DNA of 64,000 nucleotides from Nitrospira sp. (GCA_030653545.1 JAURZE010000022.1:124001-188000), one strand, 5' to 3'; positions 18,301 to 27,287 are shown, numbered from the stretch's first letter. A program made the numbers and translations. Notes: a model not told the origin generated them from the letters alone.

Positions 18301-21300
18301 CCACCCCTGGCTGCGGGACTGCCAATGAACAGGCCGGGGGGTTGATACTCCCGCTGGATGAATTCAGGTCGGCGATTGAATGCCTGATGGCACATCCGGA
18401 CTATTCGTCACAGCTGGCTCAGTCAGGTTACGACCATTGGAGGACGTGTTATCGATGGGAATCCTTCCTCGCAGCCTGGGTGGAATTAATTCGAGACGGG
18501 CGACTCACGCACACGTGCGATACCCCCGAACCTATCGCCCGCATGCGTGACGATCTTCGCGCTCGCTACCGAACACTGCGCACGGCAGCGACAGGATCCC
18601 TTCACAGCCAGAGTCCGTCAGGAAGCAAGCCGCGACTGACGAGACCTGTTTCACCTGACGTGAATCGATCAGTTCACACACCAGTCACAACATCACACGA
18701 GGGCTCAATGGACCAAGATCAGTTTTACATCAACATGTTTGTGAAGAGTCCTGGTTGGTCAACATCCGAACCGAATGATGATGAAGCCGCACGCTGGTCA
18801 AAAATCGCCGGATTCCTCGAACATATCCTCCGGAGGGTACAGGCCAATAATCCTGATGCCATGCTCCGCATCCTTGAAGTCGGAAGCGGCCGCGGATGGT
18901 TGAGCAATTTGGCCTCCCAATATGGGACAGTGGAAGGCGTTGAACCGGTCGCAGGCGTCGTAGCCCACGCCCGAAAGATGTTTCCGCACATTCGTTTCGA
19001 AGCCGGCACGGCAGAAGCCGTGCTGAGCCGCCCGGACTTCACCCCCTATGATGTGGTGCTGTGCTCAGAAGTCATTGAGCACGTACCGGACCCTGAGAAA
19101 CCGGCTTTTCTGGACGAGTTGAAGCAGCTTCTGACTTCCGACGGATACCTCATTCTGACCACGCCACGAGGAGAAATGTGGGAACAGTGGCAACGCATTG
19201 CACCCCCCTGCCAGCCAATCGAAGATTGGATCACTGAAGAACGGCTCACTCAGCATATGACGGCTCAGGGCTTCACGCCCTTGGGTCTCGAACGGATTTA
19301 CGTTGAGATACCGACTCTCCGATACATTCCCGCGCCCACTCCGCATAACCTCAAGACCATGAATTTGCTTCCCATTTATCAGGTGTGGATAGCACAGAGA
19401 ACGATCAGTTCACCGGGTCAGGCGCGTCCAATGATCAATAAGCCGCCGATGGTGAGCGTCATCATTCCGACACACAATCGTCCTGATCGTCTTCGCACGG
19501 CGATAACGAGCGTACTCAACCAAGACTATCACGACTTTCAGATCGTGGTGGTCAACGACGGGACGACTCCGGTCGAAGACATTGTGTCCGGGTTGAACCG
19601 CGATGGTCGCATCCTCCTTGTGACACATGATCGCAACCGAGGCCTCGCGGCCTCCCGCAACACCGGGTTGCGACAGGCGTCAGGGAAATACGTGTGCTAT
19701 TTGGATGACGACGACCGGTTCCTTCCGCACCATCTGCGGACATTGGTGACTCATCTTGAATCCTCCGGCGACAAGGTCGCCTACACCGATGCATGGCGGG
19801 TGCATGAATCTCTGATCGACAACACGGCGACCGAAATCGGACGAGATCAGCCCTATGCGGCTGATTTCAACCCGCATCAATTATTGATCAACAATTATCT
19901 TCCGGTCTTGTGCCTCATGCATGAGCGGGCCGTCCTTGATGAAGTCGGCGCGTTCGACGAAAGCCTCTTCGTCCATGAAGATTGGGATCTCTGGATCCGG
20001 ATGGCGACTCGATATCCGTTCAAGCACCTTGCCGTCACGACGGCCGAGTTCACGTGGCGTACGGACGGCTCGTCGATGACGAGTCACAGGAAAGATATAT
20101 TCCTGAGAACGATGGAACTCATTTATCGTAAGTACGCGCCCTATGCCGCCAAGTATGCAGGCGTGCGGGAAAATCAGCAGCAGAATCTCGCCAATCTCCG
20201 AAATAAGCAACTTCGCAAATCATTTGTCTGTTCCATCATCATTCCGGTCTGGAACAAGCTCGAGCTCACCCGTCAATGTCTCGTCGCACTCGGTCCAGCC
20301 ACTGAAGATGTGTCATTCGAACTCATCGTCGTTGATAACCATTCGACCGATGGCACGCCTGAATTTCTCGCATCGCTGGGTGGCGATGTCCGGATCATCA
20401 CGAACGACGAGAACCTGGGATTTGCCAAGGCCTGCAACCAAGGAGCTGCCGTTGCAACGGGCGAGTATCTCGTGTTTTTGAACAACGATACGATTCCACT
20501 CAAAGGTTGGCTGAGCGCGTTGGTCGATGAAGTCCGAACACAGCCCGACGTCACCGTCGTCGGCAGTAAACTGCTGTATCAGGACGGCACAATACAACAT
20601 GCCGGGGTCGCGATCGACCGCAATAACCTCACTCCCTACCATATATATAATGGATTCGCAGCCGATCATCCGGCCGTCAATAAACGGCGCGAACTGAACG
20701 CCGTGACAGCCGCCTGTCTCCTGATTCGCCGCACGGCGTTCGCAGATCTCGGTGGGTTTGATGAAGGCTACCTCAACGGTTTTGAAGATGTCGATCTCTG
20801 CCTGAGAGTACGGGAGAAACAGGGCCGCATTATCTACCAGCCTCACAGCGTGTTGTATCACCTGGAAAGTCAAACGCCAGGCCGTAAACAACACGACCAG
20901 TCGAATGCGAATCGCTTGCACCAGCGTTGGGGGCATTGCTGGTGGCTGGTGGATGACGATTGCATCTACGCGGGAGACGGCTACAAGGCCGTTGAGGAGG
21001 ATCAGAATGGAAGACCGTCGTATAAGCTCCATCTGATCGACGGCACAGAAGAGCGACAGGCGTGGGACCTCGTCGCGTCCATGCAACAGGCGGCACATCA
21101 TCAGGACTTGGCAACAGTCGAGTCTGTCTTGCGGCGGCATGCGGAGTGGCCGGCCGACGCGTCCATTCTGCAATGGGCCGCGTCCGTTGCGACGGCCATG
21201 AAACTCCCGGGCATTGCGGAGGAGTATCGACGCCGGGTTGCCAGCCTGAATGATCCGGCACTTCGCGAGCTGGAGGCCATTCGCGCCGCACTCACCGCCG

Positions 21301-21842
21301 GTCAATTGTCGATGGCGTCGAGCCGCGTCGACGCGTTACTGAAGCAATATCCCACCCATGCGGAGGCGCTCCTTCTTCGAGCCATCCTCCATATGCAGCG
21401 GGAACAATACCGCGAAGCTGAAATTGCCTTTACCACGGCGCTCAATCAGGGTGCGAACCGGAAGAAATGCCTCATGGGAATCGGCATGGCGTCGATGGGC
21501 CGCGCCTATCCGCAGGGAGCCTGGCAAACCTTTCTACGGGTTCTTGCGGAGAACCCCGATGACGCCGATGTGATTCATTGGCTACTGCGTGCGGGGACCG
21601 CGCAAAATCGCTGGCGGGAGCTCAGCGTCCAGCTACACAACTTCCTCGCGCGGAACCCCAGCGATCTGTCGGTCCGCTTCGCCTACGCCGGCGTCTTATT
21701 GCGTGACGATCAGGTGGACGCGGCGCGTCAGGAATACAATCAGTTGCGCGCGTTGGCTCCCACGTATGAAGGATTGGTTGAACTCGGGCAGGCCATCGCC
21801 GCCAAAGAGAGCGTGTTGGCGCTGAACGTGTCCAACGCCTAG
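15309..21842 (+). CDS. giant multidomain glycosyltransferase/methyltransferase/TPR protein (2177 aa)
   Basis: One uninterrupted frame encodes, in order: a CgeB-like GT-B domain (about 1-370, with CFGGRVYEAMAAGRPV); a GT-A-like domain (about 405-640, VDEDMV near 465); a GT4 domain (about 700-1070, PYFWPSVGGVE and the E-x7-E motif near 978); a SAM methyltransferase (about 1134-1370, LEVGSGRGW near 1189); a GT2 domain (about 1380-1620, DDDD near 1465); a second GT2 domain (about 1637-1880, NNDT near 1725); and TPR-like helices (about 1980-2177). Linkers between the early domains are Pro/Ser/Thr-rich. The start is ATG 15309 or 15315, with only a weak ribosome site. The 252-bp gap before it shows no clear site. 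A role in building a methylated flagellin glycan is inferred from the flagellin gene 5.4 kb downstream. Confidence 0.85.
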   Translation: MSMKALLLQLEFPTWKTARPWTYGASFAVAEGLAANGVTCLTVPVLPDTTAASPDSWLSHARRILAGQRFDQVWIWLVHASLDTRILEWAAELAPVRIGFFMESLRYEEEDYRWAPGLRSRHVAFHRQLEHLTHALMVDERDVAELTALGTKPALWCPGLVPRRFIADPSRAPRYNRAVFHGNVYGDRAKWIEHPLLRDRMTFAQAPAQYTSNQQKFDELQKIASERVRHLPMVTAVDLERYVRALHTVREAEFRDWLFGLADWAGIVNLPGLTRCFGGRVYEAMAAGRPVISWRIPDRPRVNALFEDNREILLFSPDDPAELAHQIDRILQDTPFAQAIGIQGQRKLLAHHTAERRMKDILQWLESGKEPEYGNLPTLAEQPTGVKSVTPVNSSSAPRPQGPHPISTTVFLLTVGDPTFQACQESVEQQTGATFKIETIQDVCPFSAAAQEMIVRCTTPYFIQVDEDMVLHPDAVGRMEQAMTQAPAEVGMICFHLYDEDRECPIQGIKIYRTELMKRLAFRDLKASEMNLLDQMGEQGIRWILHPDALGRHGTRYTPETIYRRYKTMYEKDIRQWNLLTADIHRKAHKFRETGDILQLFALLGAAHGIIDAPMAPDREKDARAYHFKELEIFGRLLKTTPPVSQSYDFSRAAVPLKNPPIPLDQVQWKSAPVPPHTDASRSASEQPTPSLAPTPKHPTPQPGHILIVTPYFWPSVGGVETVAEDLGAGLLTAGFHVEVACYEQPDRRMDSHRGISITQLAPHDQMTNGIPTAANQVKHLVESNRYDACILLGSPMNALFYAILELQDLKNRRILFQPTINREGYAFIQQRPIVQSLLERLAKQTTAIIVLGHDTFDARFCGETGIPATIIPNGTPTLNPAFDFRLKYQIDEQQFLIVHVANLYRIKNHLSLLKTLDTLPTGATLVMIGHPTHETAYVAEVQRALSTRPDVLYIPGLHRDGVAAAIQAANLVVLSSEAEVSPLCLLEAMSLQRPWLATPGCGTANEQAGGLILPLDEFRSAIECLMAHPDYSSQLAQSGYDHWRTCYRWESFLAAWVELIRDGRLTHTCDTPEPIARMRDDLRARYRTLRTAATGSLHSQSPSGSKPRLTRPVSPDVNRSVHTPVTTSHEGSMDQDQFYINMFVKSPGWSTSEPNDDEAARWSKIAGFLEHILRRVQANNPDAMLRILEVGSGRGWLSNLASQYGTVEGVEPVAGVVAHARKMFPHIRFEAGTAEAVLSRPDFTPYDVVLCSEVIEHVPDPEKPAFLDELKQLLTSDGYLILTTPRGEMWEQWQRIAPPCQPIEDWITEERLTQHMTAQGFTPLGLERIYVEIPTLRYIPAPTPHNLKTMNLLPIYQVWIAQRTISSPGQARPMINKPPMVSVIIPTHNRPDRLRTAITSVLNQDYHDFQIVVVNDGTTPVEDIVSGLNRDGRILLVTHDRNRGLAASRNTGLRQASGKYVCYLDDDDRFLPHHLRTLVTHLESSGDKVAYTDAWRVHESLIDNTATEIGRDQPYAADFNPHQLLINNYLPVLCLMHERAVLDEVGAFDESLFVHEDWDLWIRMATRYPFKHLAVTTAEFTWRTDGSSMTSHRKDIFLRTMELIYRKYAPYAAKYAGVRENQQQNLANLRNKQLRKSFVCSIIIPVWNKLELTRQCLVALGPATEDVSFELIVVDNHSTDGTPEFLASLGGDVRIITNDENLGFAKACNQGAAVATGEYLVFLNNDTIPLKGWLSALVDEVRTQPDVTVVGSKLLYQDGTIQHAGVAIDRNNLTPYHIYNGFAADHPAVNKRRELNAVTAACLLIRRTAFADLGGFDEGYLNGFEDVDLCLRVREKQGRIIYQPHSVLYHLESQTPGRKQHDQSNANRLHQRWGHCWWLVDDDCIYAGDGYKAVEEDQNGRPSYKLHLIDGTEERQAWDLVASMQQAAHHQDLATVESVLRRHAEWPADASILQWAASVATAMKLPGIAEEYRRRVASLNDPALRELEAIRAALTAGQLSMASSRVDALLKQYPTHAEALLLRAILHMQREQYREAEIAFTTALNQGANRKKCLMGIGMASMGRAYPQGAWQTFLRVLAENPDDADVIHWLLRAGTAQNRWRELSVQLHNFLARNPSDLSVRFAYAGVLLRDDQVDAARQEYNQLRALAPTYEGLVELGQAIAAKESVLALNVSNA

Positions 21843-21848
21843 GAGCGC

Positions 21849-23024
21849 ATGTCCAGAACGCTTGTCATTCAACTCGCGCGACTCGGCGACCTCGTGCAAA
21901 CGATGCCGATGATTGCCGCCTTGCGGAAGCAGTGTCCTCGCGACACGATCGACCTCCTCTGTCCTGAGCCGCTTCGGGACCTTGGCACGCTGATTCCCGG
22001 GCTCGATCGAGTGATCGGATGGGACGGCGCCAGATGGCATCGCTGGGCCGCGCGTGCCACACAGGGGATTCAGCCGGACCAGCGGAAGGAGATCGAGCAG
22101 GAGCTCGCCGCCCTCTGTCCGCGGCCCTACGATCGAGCATTCGTTCTCAATCAGCATACCCGGGCCATCGTCGCCGGGACGCTGCTGGCGAATGAATGTA
22201 TCGGACCGCTCGCTCAGGGACCGCTGAGTGAGGAGCTGACACCCTGGGCGGCCTATGTCCGGGAGATTGCGCGGACCCGCCGCTCAAACCGCATTCATTT
22301 ATCGGATGCCTTTTGCGGCATGTGCGGCCTTCTTCCTCCGGGAACGCCGCCCCGCTGCCTGACGCCGCTTGTTTCACCGTCGAGAAACCTGGAGCAAATC
22401 GGTCGAGGCGGGGGGCCCTGGATCGGGATCATTGTCGGAGCAGGGGATCCGGCCCGCCTGGTCCCGGTTGACGTCTGGCGTATATGGATTGTGCGCTTTC
22501 TGAGCGTGCTTCCGAGAGGCCGTGTCGTCTTGATCGGCCAGGGAGCGGAATGCGAGCGCGCAAGGGACATCCAGGAGACACTGCCGCCCTCGATACTCGG
22601 ACGCATCTGGGACATCACCGGACAGACGACCATTCATGAGCTCGCGCAGACGCTCACCCGTTGTCATCATGTCATTGGTTCAGATACAGGCCCCTTGCAT
22701 CTGGCCGCCGCGGTCGGCACTCCGACCCTGGGGTGGTATTTCGCGAGAGCCCGGGTCCACGAAACCGGCCCCTATGGTTCAGGTCACCGCATTTGGCAAG
22801 CCGAGAGTGAAGATGGGGGAGCCGTGGTCCCGACCGCGTGGCCCATCGAGCCCGCTCTGGATGCGCTCATGAACCAGTCCCCTCGAACGCAGACCCCATG
22901 GTCACTATGGACCAGTCAGACCGATGAATGGGGCACCTACTACACCGAAGCCGGGCAATCCTCGGCATCGCCACGGGAACGTGAAGCCCTGTGGCATGAG
23001 CTGTCACCAGCCATGCCGGCATGA
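21849..23024 (+). CDS. glycosyltransferase family 9 (heptosyltransferase-like)
   Basis: The 391-residue protein begins with LVIQLARLGDLVQTMPM, typical of GT9/ADP-heptose:LPS heptosyltransferases, and has the GSDTGPLHLAAAVGTP donor-binding segment near residue 277. It starts 6 bp after the giant gene (GAGCG site), so it belongs to the same transcript. GT9 enzymes transfer heptoses, which fits the HddA/HddC-like genes of the island. Part of the middle region is shorter than in LPS WaaC/WaaF. Acceptor unknown. Confidence 0.8.
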   Translation: MSRTLVIQLARLGDLVQTMPMIAALRKQCPRDTIDLLCPEPLRDLGTLIPGLDRVIGWDGARWHRWAARATQGIQPDQRKEIEQELAALCPRPYDRAFVLNQHTRAIVAGTLLANECIGPLAQGPLSEELTPWAAYVREIARTRRSNRIHLSDAFCGMCGLLPPGTPPRCLTPLVSPSRNLEQIGRGGGPWIGIIVGAGDPARLVPVDVWRIWIVRFLSVLPRGRVVLIGQGAECERARDIQETLPPSILGRIWDITGQTTIHELAQTLTRCHHVIGSDTGPLHLAAAVGTPTLGWYFARARVHETGPYGSGHRIWQAESEDGGAVVPTAWPIEPALDALMNQSPRTQTPWSLWTSQTDEWGTYYTEAGQSSASPREREALWHELSPAMPA

Positions 23025-23031
23025 GGAGCGT

Positions 23032-24849
23032 ATGAATCTTCTACAGACACATCTCGACGGTATTCGAAAGACCTTTCCGGACCTGGTTGCGGCGGTTTCA
23101 GACAGCGCTGGAGGAGTCCTCGCCATCGCACCGTCCCGAGAAGGCAGTCCGTCTGCCACGCAAGATGGACAATGGATTCACAGTGCCTACGACCCGAGAA
23201 AGGAAGCCCAGTCCTGGGCCGCGCTGCAAGCCAAGGAGTGGCACGCCGGAGAGCTGGGGGTAGTGCTGGGCGCAGGGCTGCTGTATCACATCGAGGCATT
23301 GGTCGCATCAAAGCCTGCCGGTGCTCGACTGGCGGTCGTGATCGCTGACCTTGCGGCGTTCAAGGATGCCCTGGCTGTCCGCCCTCTGGGCCCCTGGTTT
23401 AACGCCATTGAATGGATCTGGGGCGGCACCGATGAAATGGCGACGCAGCTCGCATCCAAATCGGCCCCGCTCCGCTTCTTCACCTACGCACCGGCGGCGC
23501 GCCCGTATGCCGCACAACACCAGGCCCTCGATGTGGAACTTCGCCGGCTGCTCGCGACCAGGCAACATGGACGTCTGCATGTGGCCGTCGTGGGGCCGAT
23601 CTACGGCGGCTCATTGCCGATCACCGGATACGTCGTGCGGGCCCTTGAATCCCTCGGGCACCGGGTGAGTTGGGTGGACCACAGTATCCATCACGCCAGC
23701 TATGCGCGGTTCAATACCTTCCGCGATCCTCGCCATCGGCTCTCGATGCAAAGCCGCTTTGCCGATGTGCTCAGCATGGGGACGCTGACGGAACTCGCGG
23801 AAGATCCTCCGGATCTCGTCCTGGCGATGGCGCAAGCCCCCATGTCGCTCGGCGCCCTGGAGCATCTGCGACGGAAGAAATTCATCACGGCCATGTGGTT
23901 CGTCGAAAACTATCGGCATTTGACGTACTGGCAGCAACTCGCTCCCGGATACGATTATTGGTTCACCATCCAACAGCAGGACTGTCACGACGCCCTCCGG
24001 CGGGCCGGTGCGCCGCATGTCAGTTACCTCCCCATGGCGGCCGATCCATCCGTGCATCGCCCGCTGACCTTGACGACGAACGACCAACTGGAATTCGGAT
24101 CGGATCTGTCATTTGTCGGCGCCGGCTATGCCAATCGCCGGGCCGTCCTTCCTCGTTGGATCAGCAAGGACTGGACATTCAAGGTATGGGGAAATGAATG
24201 GGAGGGGGCCGACGCGATGGCGCCCGTCTTACAACGGAACGGAGCGCGCATCGACACCGATACGTGCCTCAAAGTGTTTAATGCCACCGCCATCAATCTG
24301 AATCTCCACTCAAATACCGGTGGGGGACTGGACCCGGCGGCAGATTTTGTGAATCCCCGTACGTTTGAACTGGCTGCGGCAGGCGCCTTTCAACTCGTCG
24401 ATCAACGAGCGCTTCTTCCTGCCTGCTTTACCGAGGACGAGATCGTCAGTTTCGAAAACGCCGACGAGGTGCCATCCCTGATCAGGACCTGGCTTCGCGA
24501 TCCGGTCGGCCGCCGCACCATCGCCGATGCGGCCCGCCGGCGGGTCTTGCGGCAGCATACCTACGAACATCGCATGAAAGACCTTCTGGCCGAATTAGGC
24601 ATGCGGGAACCCGACCGCTTAGGCTCGATCCTGCGAGGGGAACGGACTGCAGAGGCGCTCGCCGCACAGACGACGACGCCGTCCGAACTGGCGCCGATGT
24701 TGAACCGGTTTGCGCCCGATCAGCGGGTCGAACTGAAGGATCTGGCGGCACAGATTCGCGCCCGCGGTCCCCGCACAGAACTCAGCCGCGAAGATCTGCT
24801 CATCCTCATGCTGGAAAGTTATCGGACTGAAACCAGGGATTTGGTATGA
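23032..24849 (+). CDS. CgeB/Maf-like glycosyltransferase
   Basis: I start at ATG 23032, after ATGAGGAGCGT, giving 605 residues; the longer frame from 22924 lies inside the GT9 gene. The N-terminal ~170 residues contain GVVLGAGLLYHIEAL, which resembles the GxGxGYHxxAL segment of Maf/DUF115 flagellin modification proteins. From about 180 onward it is a CgeB-type GT-B enzyme (GPIYGGSLPITGYVVRALESLG in two parts, SFVGAGYANRR, NPRTFELAAAGAF, HTYEHRM). It overlaps the next gene by ATGA. A role in transferring sugar to flagellin is inferred. Confidence 0.72.
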   Translation: MNLLQTHLDGIRKTFPDLVAAVSDSAGGVLAIAPSREGSPSATQDGQWIHSAYDPRKEAQSWAALQAKEWHAGELGVVLGAGLLYHIEALVASKPAGARLAVVIADLAAFKDALAVRPLGPWFNAIEWIWGGTDEMATQLASKSAPLRFFTYAPAARPYAAQHQALDVELRRLLATRQHGRLHVAVVGPIYGGSLPITGYVVRALESLGHRVSWVDHSIHHASYARFNTFRDPRHRLSMQSRFADVLSMGTLTELAEDPPDLVLAMAQAPMSLGALEHLRRKKFITAMWFVENYRHLTYWQQLAPGYDYWFTIQQQDCHDALRRAGAPHVSYLPMAADPSVHRPLTLTTNDQLEFGSDLSFVGAGYANRRAVLPRWISKDWTFKVWGNEWEGADAMAPVLQRNGARIDTDTCLKVFNATAINLNLHSNTGGGLDPAADFVNPRTFELAAAGAFQLVDQRALLPACFTEDEIVSFENADEVPSLIRTWLRDPVGRRTIADAARRRVLRQHTYEHRMKDLLAELGMREPDRLGSILRGERTAEALAAQTTTPSELAPMLNRFAPDQRVELKDLAAQIRARGPRTELSREDLLILMLESYRTETRDLV

Positions 24850-26522
24850 ACCGGCAGGTGCTGATCCTCAATATCACGCGGATGGGCGACCTGGTCCAGA
24901 TGGGGACGTTGCTGGCCCGGCTGCAAGAAGAATGGCCGGGCGTGGCGGTCGATGTAATCGTGGATCGCCGGTTTGCCGCCGTTGCGTCCTTGCTGCCCGG
25001 GATCCGGGACATTATCACCTACGACTTCCATGCCCTGATCGATGACAGCCGGGCGGCCGTGAAGAGTGTCACCGCGCTCTATACCGACCTCGCGACATGG
25101 GCTCGCCCCTTGGTGGACAGACGCTACAATCGCGTCATCAACCTGACCTTCAATCGTCCGAGCGCATTGTTGGCTTCGTACATCGGCGCACCGGATATCC
25201 GCGGAGCCCGATGCGCCTGGGACGGAGAGAGTGTCATCGAGAATCCCTGGATGGCGTATTTCACCGACATGCATCACTTCCGCGCCATGAATCGATTCAA
25301 TCTGGTCGACGTCTATGCGCTGGGAGGCAGCGGGCCAGGCACCCACGCGCCATTGTCGGTGCGAGTCACCCCTGCCGCGCGCGAATGGGCCCGGCGCTTT
25401 CTCACGACGGCGCCGGACGCGTCACAAGAATGGATTGCCGTGCAAGCCGGAGCAAGCGACGTCATGAAAGCCTGGCGGCCTGAGCATTTCGGCCGCACGC
25501 TGGCTCACCTGAGCAGCAGATGGACGGGCGGAATCGTCCTCATTGGAACCCCGGCCGAACAAGACACCATCGCCCAGGTCGTACGAATCTACCGGGAGGC
25601 CGGAGGACGCAATCCCGTCCTCAATGCGGCCGGCCACACGTCCCTGGAGCAGTTGGTGGGTTTGCTCGCGGAGTGCCGTCTGCTCTTAACCAACGACACC
25701 GGCCCGATGCATCTGGCCGTCGGCGTTCAGGTACCGGTGATTAATCTTTCCGTCGGGCACGTGGATTTCCGGGAGACCGGTCCCTATGGATCGGGGCATT
25801 GGGTCGTGCAGCCGGAGCTTGAATGTGCCCCCTGCGGATTCGACCAGGTCTGCGTCCATCAAACCTGCAAGGATCGTCTTCCAGTGACCATGGTAGCGGA
25901 ATTGCTGTTACACGTGTTGGTCAAAGGGGAGTGCCCCCCGGCGGCGCCAGGCTACCGGCTCTTTCGCTCGTCCGTCGACGAAGATCAGTTGGGGAGCTAC
26001 TGCGCGGTAGGAACAGAAGAGTCATCAGACCTCGACTGGTACAGCCGGTATTGGAGACGGTACTGGTATGAAACGCTGACCCACACCGTGAGCCGTATCC
26101 CTGCAGACTCGACCTTGCCTCACAACGCCGCCGCAGCGGCCCACCACCTGGCCGGCATGATGCCGGACGTGGAGCGCCTCTGCCGTCAAGCCGATGCGAT
26201 TGTGCAGGCCGCCGCACAGGTGGCGCCATCACCCGGCTCCTTGCAGTCATTACAGCGGGAGCAAACGGCACTGCGCGAGCGCATAGTACTTCTGGGGATG
26301 GCCCATATCGCCAGTTCCCCGGTGACAACCTCGTTCGTGCGCTCAATCCACCATGATCATGTCAGAGGGCTCGACCGCATGGCCCGGCATCATGCCCTGG
26401 CCTACCGCCAATGGAGGAAACATCTCACAGAGATCCATCGACACCTGACTCAGAGTCACCCGAAGTCCACCGTGCGGCGATTGACGATGTTCACCGATTC
26501 CTCAGTCGCCCATTCAGGATAG
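24846..26522 (+). CDS. glycosyltransferase family 9 with long C-terminal extension
   Basis: Residues 1-350 form a GT9 domain: LILNITRMGDLVQMGTL at the start, VQAGASDVMKAWRPEHF mid-way, NDTGPMHLAVGVQVPVI near residue 284 and a CAPCGFDQVCVHQTC cysteine cluster near 327, common in this enzyme group. About 210 residues follow that are not part of GT9 and look helical. The total of 558 is well over the usual 350. The start codon lies in the upstream stop (ATGA). It is the last enzyme before the flagellin genes. Confidence 0.8.
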   Translation: MNRQVLILNITRMGDLVQMGTLLARLQEEWPGVAVDVIVDRRFAAVASLLPGIRDIITYDFHALIDDSRAAVKSVTALYTDLATWARPLVDRRYNRVINLTFNRPSALLASYIGAPDIRGARCAWDGESVIENPWMAYFTDMHHFRAMNRFNLVDVYALGGSGPGTHAPLSVRVTPAAREWARRFLTTAPDASQEWIAVQAGASDVMKAWRPEHFGRTLAHLSSRWTGGIVLIGTPAEQDTIAQVVRIYREAGGRNPVLNAAGHTSLEQLVGLLAECRLLLTNDTGPMHLAVGVQVPVINLSVGHVDFRETGPYGSGHWVVQPELECAPCGFDQVCVHQTCKDRLPVTMVAELLLHVLVKGECPPAAPGYRLFRSSVDEDQLGSYCAVGTEESSDLDWYSRYWRRYWYETLTHTVSRIPADSTLPHNAAAAAHHLAGMMPDVERLCRQADAIVQAAAQVAPSPGSLQSLQREQTALRERIVLLGMAHIASSPVTTSFVRSIHHDHVRGLDRMARHHALAYRQWRKHLTEIHRHLTQSHPKSTVRRLTMFTDSSVAHSG

Positions 26523-26571
26523 CGGCCGGATCGCTCCGCCTATCCCGCGTCGTCAAGAAGGAGAGAACGTT

Positions 26572-27090
26572 ATGCATGTCATGCTCGATCAAGATCAGTG
26601 GGAAGTCGTCAATGGACTCAGCCTTGGAGACGTGCTGGCTGATATCAGCGAGAAAGCGCATGCCCGCTCGCGCCTGATCACATCCCTGACCGTGGATCAG
26701 CGCACCATTACCGATCGCGACTTGGACTCGACCTTCCTCGGCGAGCCGATCGCGCGGTTTACGCGCCTTCAAGCTGTTTCTCAAACCATGGACGAGGTGG
26801 TGCGCGGTGCCACCTCGACGATTCACCAGTACGCCGATCTCCTTCGCCATGAAGCCCAGGAACTCGCCTCGCATATCCGCATGGGAGAAGAACGGCTTAC
26901 GTCGTTGGATGCCTGGCTCGGCAAACTGGCCGATTATCTCGAGCTGGTGGAATCCAAGCCAGCGAAGACCTCTCCCGATCGTGCCATGACCCCCTGGGTG
27001 CAGGCCTTACTCGAAGCGCGCGCCCAACGAGACCTCATTCGTGTCGCCGATCTCCTGGAATATGAACTCGCGCCCAGGTTGGAGTCGTAG
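26572..27090 (+). CDS. small helical protein of unknown function preceding flagellin
   Basis: The 172-residue product is not recognised. It is largely helical with heptad-like spacing around residues 60-130 and many charged residues, with no signal peptide or membrane segment. An AAGGAGAG site precedes the ATG. It lies 49 bp after the GT9 gene and about 200 bp before flagellin, so it may be a regulator, chaperone or accessory factor of the flagellin modification machinery; this is position-based only. Confidence 0.65.
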   Translation: MHVMLDQDQWEVVNGLSLGDVLADISEKAHARSRLITSLTVDQRTITDRDLDSTFLGEPIARFTRLQAVSQTMDEVVRGATSTIHQYADLLRHEAQELASHIRMGEERLTSLDAWLGKLADYLELVESKPAKTSPDRAMTPWVQALLEARAQRDLIRVADLLEYELAPRLES

Positions 27091-27160
27091 GATGACCGCC
27101 GTGTTCATTACGTTCCGTTTCTGCCGACCCGTGTGGTTGACCGCTGTTCCTTCGGGCCTC

Positions 27161-27187
27161 TCAAGTCTTGAGGGTATCCTCCGATAA
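27161..27187 (+). promoter_or_regulatory. FliA (sigma-28)-like promoter of flagellin
   Basis: TCAA (27161-27164) and TCCGATAA (27180-27187) are separated by 15 bp, matching the TAAA-N15-GCCGATAA consensus at 10 of 12 positions. It lies about 100 bp upstream of the flagellin start. The -35 region overlaps a 13-bp palindrome CTCAAGTCTTGAG (27160-27172). Confidence 0.75.
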
Positions 27188-27287
27188 GGGATGCAACCGC
27201 TCTCTAGGCGTAGAGGGGTAAGACGCTTCTGCATGGACGCGGAAGCGAGGCACGGACAGTACAGCAGTCGGCAAGGAGGAAGCATCC

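Noticed and set aside
20313-21305. 330-codon minus-strand frame within the giant transferase gene
   Set aside because: No motif, ribosome site or family; the plus-strand GT2 and TPR sequence is convincing.
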